A stretch of DNA of 8,692 nt, from assembly GCA_009691315.1 (NCBI GenBank), contig SICT01000042.1:1-8692 (forward strand), read 5' to 3'. The notes below the pieces were generated by a model. That model did not search any database, was not told the origin of the DNA, and was given only the letters and a program-made list of their open reading frames with translations. The number at the start of each line of letters is the position of its first letter. Position 1 is the first letter of the stretch. Both the position numbers and the translations under genes were made by a program. The stretch is from Candidatus Uhrbacteria bacterium (GTDB taxonomy: Bacteria > Patescibacteriota > Patescibacteriia > 2-12-FULL-60-25). This document shows positions 5,192 to 8,692 of this stretch, in pieces.

Positions 5192-8100
5192 TTACAAAGT
5201 TGAAGTTGTATTGGTGTCAGGCGTAGATGAGGCACTGACAGGCGGAGGAACAGGCTCTGGCGCGATAGGAAGAATCTCCTGGGTCGAAGAGACATTATTT
5301 AAATTGAGTGGTGTCATGGAAGATGTATCTGGTGTGATGACAGGTGTAGGTGTAGACGTAGCAGGCGAGATGATCGCCTGGGTAGATGTTGTTTGCGTTC
5401 CAATGACGATCGCTCCAGTCATAGGATCAACTTGAGCGAATGTGCCATCTGAATGATAAATTTTTTCACCACCAATCGTTGGTTCCACGCGCCAGGCAAA
5501 TGTTACGTCATGAGTCTGCGCTTGTTTAAACAAAATATCAAAACCAATGTCTGAATACTGGTCGGTCCACCAACCCCCTTCAACTTGCCCACGTGGTGTG
5601 GCCTGAACATCAGGATAGGCTCGAAGTGATGGGAAGGATACATGCACTCGAACCGCTCCAGCCGCGACCAAAGCGAACCCACGATACACATGCGCAGCAG
5701 AGACATCACTCGCCTGCTCCGGAATCGGGGCTGGCGAAGGAGTCACTGGAGTTGGTAATTGACTAAGCTCTTGTGCCGAACCACCCCACCACATCGGATG
5801 CACGAAGACCTGGATGAATCCAATATCACTTCCATCATAATCTTCCAGCGCCTGACCAACCACGGGCCCAGCGGAGATGGTTTTCACCGCCACGCCTGGA
5901 ATGGTTGAGGGCGCCAAAAGATCGCCGGCATGAATGGCTCCTTTGATGGTTGAGACTTTCGTGGGCACGCGTCCGACCAAGGCAATTGGATACGTTGAAC
6001 TCGCCGGACGTCCGGCAACAAATCCTGGCTTGGTCGAAACAATGCCCATGACAATCTGTTTGTCTTCCAAGGAACGCTGAACATGCATGCGCCCACGCTC
6101 GCTTATCGCCACCACGTCTCCAGGTTGAAGCTGATCCGGTGAATAGTAACGTTCGGCAAAATCATACGCATCATCTGATTGCCAACCGCTCGCATTCGTT
6201 GAAATATAGGTTGAACTTGCGCCCTGGCTATTATCGACAAATAAATAGGTGTCACGTTGAGCTTGGCCGCGGGCAGAAGGATACAGTTTGCCGCTCAAAA
6301 ATAAATCTCCTGATTGATTCAAACTCAGCAGAGTGGTCGAGGAAGTATTGCTGATAGTAAATGCGGAAGATGTGGGACTGGTGACTTGGTTAGCCAAGGT
6401 AAAATCCGATGTTTGAGCCTGAGTGCCATCCCACGCGCGACCACGAAAGGTCACTCCCCAAGAAGAAGCGACTGTTGTTGTCGCATTGACTGAAGCGCTT
6501 GCTCCAATGACAAGTGGCCCATTGACTTTTGCCACTAATCCGTCACTCGTCAAAATCGAACTGGCATCATATCCAACATGTACGAATATTTCGATACTCC
6601 CATCAGATGTTGTGCCTGCCAGAGCCCGTCCAAGTACCGGACCAGGTCCCAAAGCTTTCACGGCAACTCCTGGCTTGGTCGGCGATAAAGTGAGTTGATC
6701 TCCAATCGCAATCACTCCATTTTCCATGGAGACAGAGACGGGTACGCGGCCAGTCAAAGCGACAGGCACGGTTTTTTTATTTGAATTCCAATCTGTAAGC
6801 AAGAGACCTGGTTTGGTTGAAACAACCCCAATAAGTTTTGAATGGATGTTGGCATCGGCACGTACAACCATACCAGGCTTGGTTTCATCAAAAGCCGAGA
6901 CATCACCAGGAATCAAGCTGCCATCATTGGTTGGATAGGATTCTGCCAAGTCAAATCCAGAGAGATAGGCTTGTTGCGCGTACATTTCCCGGCTATACAT
7001 GCGATAAAAATACTTGCTCGTAGAACCAATACTCAATCCACTAAGGGCTCCGCCCAAGGCGCACGTCACACCAGAACCACTCCCAATACATCCATATCCC
7101 ACATATAAATCTCGATAGACTGTCCCCGAGTCACGTTCTCGCTGATAAAAGACGATAGGGACACCATTGTTTGCGCGCAGAGCCACTATCCCCCCTTGAT
7201 ACTCATCAACTGAATTATCAAAATAAGTAGCTCCTCCATTATTCCTAGAACAGTCTACATTGCCGCAGTGAATCACATACGGATCCTGGTCAGTCACTGA
7301 AGTAAAATTCAAATAAGCAACAAAAGGCAACCCATCCGAACCAATCGCCATAGAAGTCCAAGGACCTCGACTCGTCGTTGTCGCCGCCTGTCCTACCGTG
7401 CTTGTTGCTCCTTGCCCTGCTAATGCAACGAGTGTGCTGGTTGTAAACGTGGTGCAAGCCGCGCTTGTACAATGACCGGCGTACAAGGTATTTGTCGTTG
7501 AGGCGTAATAGGAAAAAATAGGTAAATTATCGCGACCAACAACCATGGATCCGAACGTTCCAACATCACCAGCTACATCTACCGATACAGGGGAAGGAAC
7601 CGGAGTCGCTACACAATTTGTCGCGGACGAACAACGAAAAATTTTTAACCCCGTATTGGTAACATCATAATAAAGAATAACTGGTATTCCATCTGGGGGA
7701 ATAACCATGCGTGCGAATTGACCTACATTGCCAATAGCATCCACCGCTTGCCGAGAATCAGCTGTCGTGCAATAAATATTTGTGCAGTGAATATAGTTTA
7801 AATCACCCTCCGTCACATCATAATAAGCCACGGCCGGAAATCCATCCGTGCCAATGGCAATGGAGGTAAATTGACCAACATCGTTTACAGCAACCAGCGT
7901 CGTCACGGCAGCGCTCGAACAGGCTGTATTATTGCAATGAGCAATCTTCAAATATCCATTAGTTGCATCATAATAGGCAATAATAGCTAACCCATCCGTG
8001 CCTATGGCCATGGATGTATATTGTCCAACATCACCCGTTGAATCAATCGTGACCGTCGAATCTGAGGTGGAACAATTAACACTCGTGCAATGTTTCACCA

Positions 8101-8692
8101 ACAAATCACGACTCGTAGAAGAATAGTATGCCACGATCGGATAGCCGTCACTGCCAAGAGCCGCCGATGGATAACGTCCAACATCATTCGTTGTATCGAC
8201 AGCCGTGTTCGCGACTGTTGCTGTAGATGTTGTCGGTTGTGTACTGGGTAAAAGGTCTCCTCCAAAGGTTGACGTCCCAGCTACATGAAACAAAGTAGAT
8301 GGCGTGACCGTCCCAATCCCAACATTCCCACCCATGATGGCTAAGGTATTAGCTTGGGTTAACAATGGGGCGCTGTTTAAGCTAAATAATATCGAATTTG
8401 CCCCGCTGTTTTGCCCACCTCCAGAACCTAAAGTTATAGAATCAGTCCCCAGGGCTTGAATGTTGTATCCAGCAGCAAAAGAACGTGCCCCGCTGGCAGT
8501 TACCGAGTTGCCGATTGCCAGACCAGCATTACTCACGGTATTAAAAGCGCCGAGCGCGATACCACCATCAACCGTATTATTAGCCCCAAGTGCTCCTGAA
8601 AAGGCACCCCCGCTTCCGAGCGTATTGCTTTGACCTAAAGCGACGTGATAGACGCCACCAGTAAGGTTATTCCCGTAACCAGTCGCAAAACC
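5192..8692 (-). CDS. Giant mosaic surface protein: YadA-like head, beta-propeller, duplicated KPG modules (partial)
   Basis: The reading frame runs open off the right edge, so the true start is outside the window; a GTG at 8536 is internal. At least 1166 residues are visible, numbered here from the edge. Residues 1-110 are Gly/Ala/Asn-rich head repeats of the YadA/trimeric-adhesin kind (such as GIALGAFNTV, AIGNSVTASG). A VGIGTVTPSTLFHVAG segment (124-139) is typical of phage tail-fibre and S74-type proteins. Residues 167-548 hold seven propeller-like units. Two copies of one module follow at 581-707 and 844-966, each with PGDV, STKPG, GRVP and PGVAVK motifs, joined by a Ser/Thr-rich beta region. 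After a Pro-rich linker comes a small beta domain (about 998-1070), then a Ser/Thr/Pro-rich tail ending in TSTL. No C-terminal membrane anchor, autotransporter barrel or sortase signal is present. It is probably exported and multimeric, acting in attachment. A prophage fibre is possible, but no other phage gene is visible. Confidence 0.9.
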   Translation of the reverse strand, partial: GFATGYGNNLTGGVYHVALGQSNTLGSGGAFSGALGANNTVDGGIALGAFNTVSNAGLAIGNSVTASGARSFAAGYNIQALGTDSITLGSGGGQNSGANSILFSLNSAPLLTQANTLAIMGGNVGIGTVTPSTLFHVAGTSTFGGDLLPSTQPTTSTATVANTAVDTTNDVGRYPSAALGSDGYPIVAYYSSTSRDLLVKHCTSVNCSTSDSTVTIDSTGDVGQYTSMAIGTDGLAIIAYYDATNGYLKIAHCNNTACSSAAVTTLVAVNDVGQFTSIAIGTDGFPAVAYYDVTEGDLNYIHCTNIYCTTADSRQAVDAIGNVGQFARMVIPPDGIPVILYYDVTNTGLKIFRCSSATNCVATPVPSPVSVDVAGDVGTFGSMVVGRDNLPIFSYYASTTNTLYAGHCTSAACTTFTTSTLVALAGQGATSTVGQAATTTSRGPWTSMAIGSDGLPFVAYLNFTSVTDQDPYVIHCGNVDCSRNNGGATYFDNSVDEYQGGIVALRANNGVPIVFYQRERDSGTVYRDLYVGYGCIGSGSGVTCALGGALSGLSIGSTSKYFYRMYSREMYAQQAYLSGFDLAESYPTNDGSLIPGDVSAFDETKPGMVVRADANIHSKLIGVVSTKPGLLLTDWNSNKKTVPVALTGRVPVSVSMENGVIAIGDQLTLSPTKPGVAVKALGPGPVLGRALAGTTSDGSIEIFVHVGYDASSILTSDGLVAKVNGPLVIGASASVNATTTVASSWGVTFRGRAWDGTQAQTSDFTLANQVTSPTSSAFTISNTSSTTLLSLNQSGDLFLSGKLYPSARGQAQRDTYLFVDNSQGASSTYISTNASGWQSDDAYDFAERYYSPDQLQPGDVVAISERGRMHVQRSLEDKQIVMGIVSTKPGFVAGRPASSTYPIALVGRVPTKVSTIKGAIHAGDLLAPSTIPGVAVKTISAGPVVGQALEDYDGSDIGFIQVFVHPMWWGGSAQELSQLPTPVTPSPAPIPEQASDVSAAHVYRGFALVAAGAVRVHVSFPSLRAYPDVQATPRGQVEGGWWTDQYSDIGFDILFKQAQTHDVTFAWRVEPTIGGEKIYHSDGTFAQVDPMTGAIVIGTQTTSTQAIISPATSTPTPVITPDTSSMTPLNLNNVSSTQEILPIAPEPVPPPVSASSTPDTNTTSTL
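5795..6163 (-). repeat. KPG module, copy B
   Basis: A roughly 123-residue domain running from DFAERYY to FVHPM, with the same motif order as copy A: QPGDVV, MGIVSTKPG, PIALVGRVP, KGAIHAGDLL, IPGVAVK, GPVVGQAL, IQVFVHP. The copies have diverged clearly at protein level, so this is an old duplication and not an assembly artefact. The DFAERYY opening here is closer to the DYAE-type motif of phage fibre C-terminal domains than copy A is. Confidence 0.65.
6572..6952 (-). repeat. KPG module, copy A
   Basis: A roughly 127-residue domain running from DLAESYP to FVHVG. Motifs in order are IPGDV, KPGMVV, IGVVSTKPG, PVALTGRVPV, NGVIAIGDQL, TKPGVAVK, GPVLGRAL and IEIFVHV. It aligns along its whole length with copy B. 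The acidic DxAE opening and the IGVVSTKPG core recall C-terminal domains of phage appendage and fibre proteins (Peptidase_G2/chaperone-like families); a profile search would be needed to assign it. Confidence 0.65.
7049..8194 (-). repeat. Seven tandem propeller-type units with a Cys pair in each
   Basis: Seven diverged units of about 50-70 residues inside the giant protein. The consensus is DVGQ(Y/F)xSMAIGxDGxPxxAYYD, then a strand ending in HCxxxxC and a Thr/Val-rich strand. Cysteine pairs, numbered from the window edge, are 202/207, 253/258, 303/308, 354/360, 408/413, 476/481 and 535/544. Unit five has an insertion and unit seven is the most diverged. Seven units of this length suggest a closed seven-bladed beta-propeller with one disulfide per blade, which is inference from count and pattern. 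Confidence 0.7.

Noticed and set aside
6423..7108. Plus-strand ORFs of 70-91 aa under the KPG module
   Set aside because: They are antisense shadows of the giant surface gene, created by its biased Gly/Pro/Thr codons; no ribosome sites or family features.
7049..8194. CRISPR-like or DNA-level tandem repeat
   Set aside because: The units are similar only at protein level, differ in length and contain no constant repeat/variable spacer pattern.
8534..8536. GTG as the start of the giant surface gene
   Set aside because: The same frame stays open through 52 further codons to the window edge and encodes more head repeats, so the GTG is an internal valine.
2773..8692. Alternative genetic code with TGA as glycine (as in some CPR lineages)
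   Set aside because: No in-frame TGA is needed in any gene, and TGA closes both the 793-aa and the 305-aa gene at sensible places.
5192..8692. Prophage tail fibre
   Set aside because: The fibre-like motifs fit, but no capsid, tail, integrase or lysis gene is visible and the neighbour is a cell-envelope protein; left open only because the window ends inside the gene.

Overview
The window most likely comes from a Candidate Phyla Radiation bacterium (Patescibacteria, probably a parcubacterial lineage). This rests on gene content and remembered family resemblance: a multi-pass O-antigen-ligase-like protein fused to TPRs, a short TrmB-type regulator, a giant cell-surface mosaic protein and two orphan protein families. 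No database search was possible. The genes end in TGA, TAG and TAA, and no in-frame TGA is needed, so the standard bacterial code applies.

Layout, left to right. Positions 1-63 hold nothing I can call. Positions 64-1700 carry two unrecognised minus-strand genes (305 and 160 aa), each followed by its own intrinsic terminator; sampled lines run about 53-60% GC. A 112-bp AT-rich divergent spacer follows, with overlapping promoters and an inverted repeat. A plus-strand TrmB-family regulator occupies 1813-2586, with about 33% GC in a sampled line. It converges on tRNA-Ala(GGC), which lies on the minus strand at 2644-2717; an apparently bidirectional terminator separates them.

The rest is a minus-strand surface block read from right to left. 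The gene at the right edge (5192 to beyond 8692, at least 1166 aa) encodes a YadA/tail-fibre-like protein. Its parts in order are head repeats, a predicted seven-bladed beta-propeller with a cysteine pair in every blade, two copies of a KPG-rich module related in layout to phage-appendage C-terminal domains, a small beta domain and a Ser/Thr/Pro-rich tail. After a 37-bp gap comes the 793-aa membrane protein with an O-antigen ligase/Wzy_C-like core and C-terminal TPRs; the tRNA-Ala gene follows.

The most interesting reading is that the O-antigen-ligase-like protein acts on, or helps export, the Ser/Thr-rich surface protein beside it, for example as an O-linked glycan transferase. That is inference from adjacency and composition. 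The TrmB regulator probably controls its own promoter and that of the divergent 160-aa gene, because their promoter elements overlap across one small inverted repeat.
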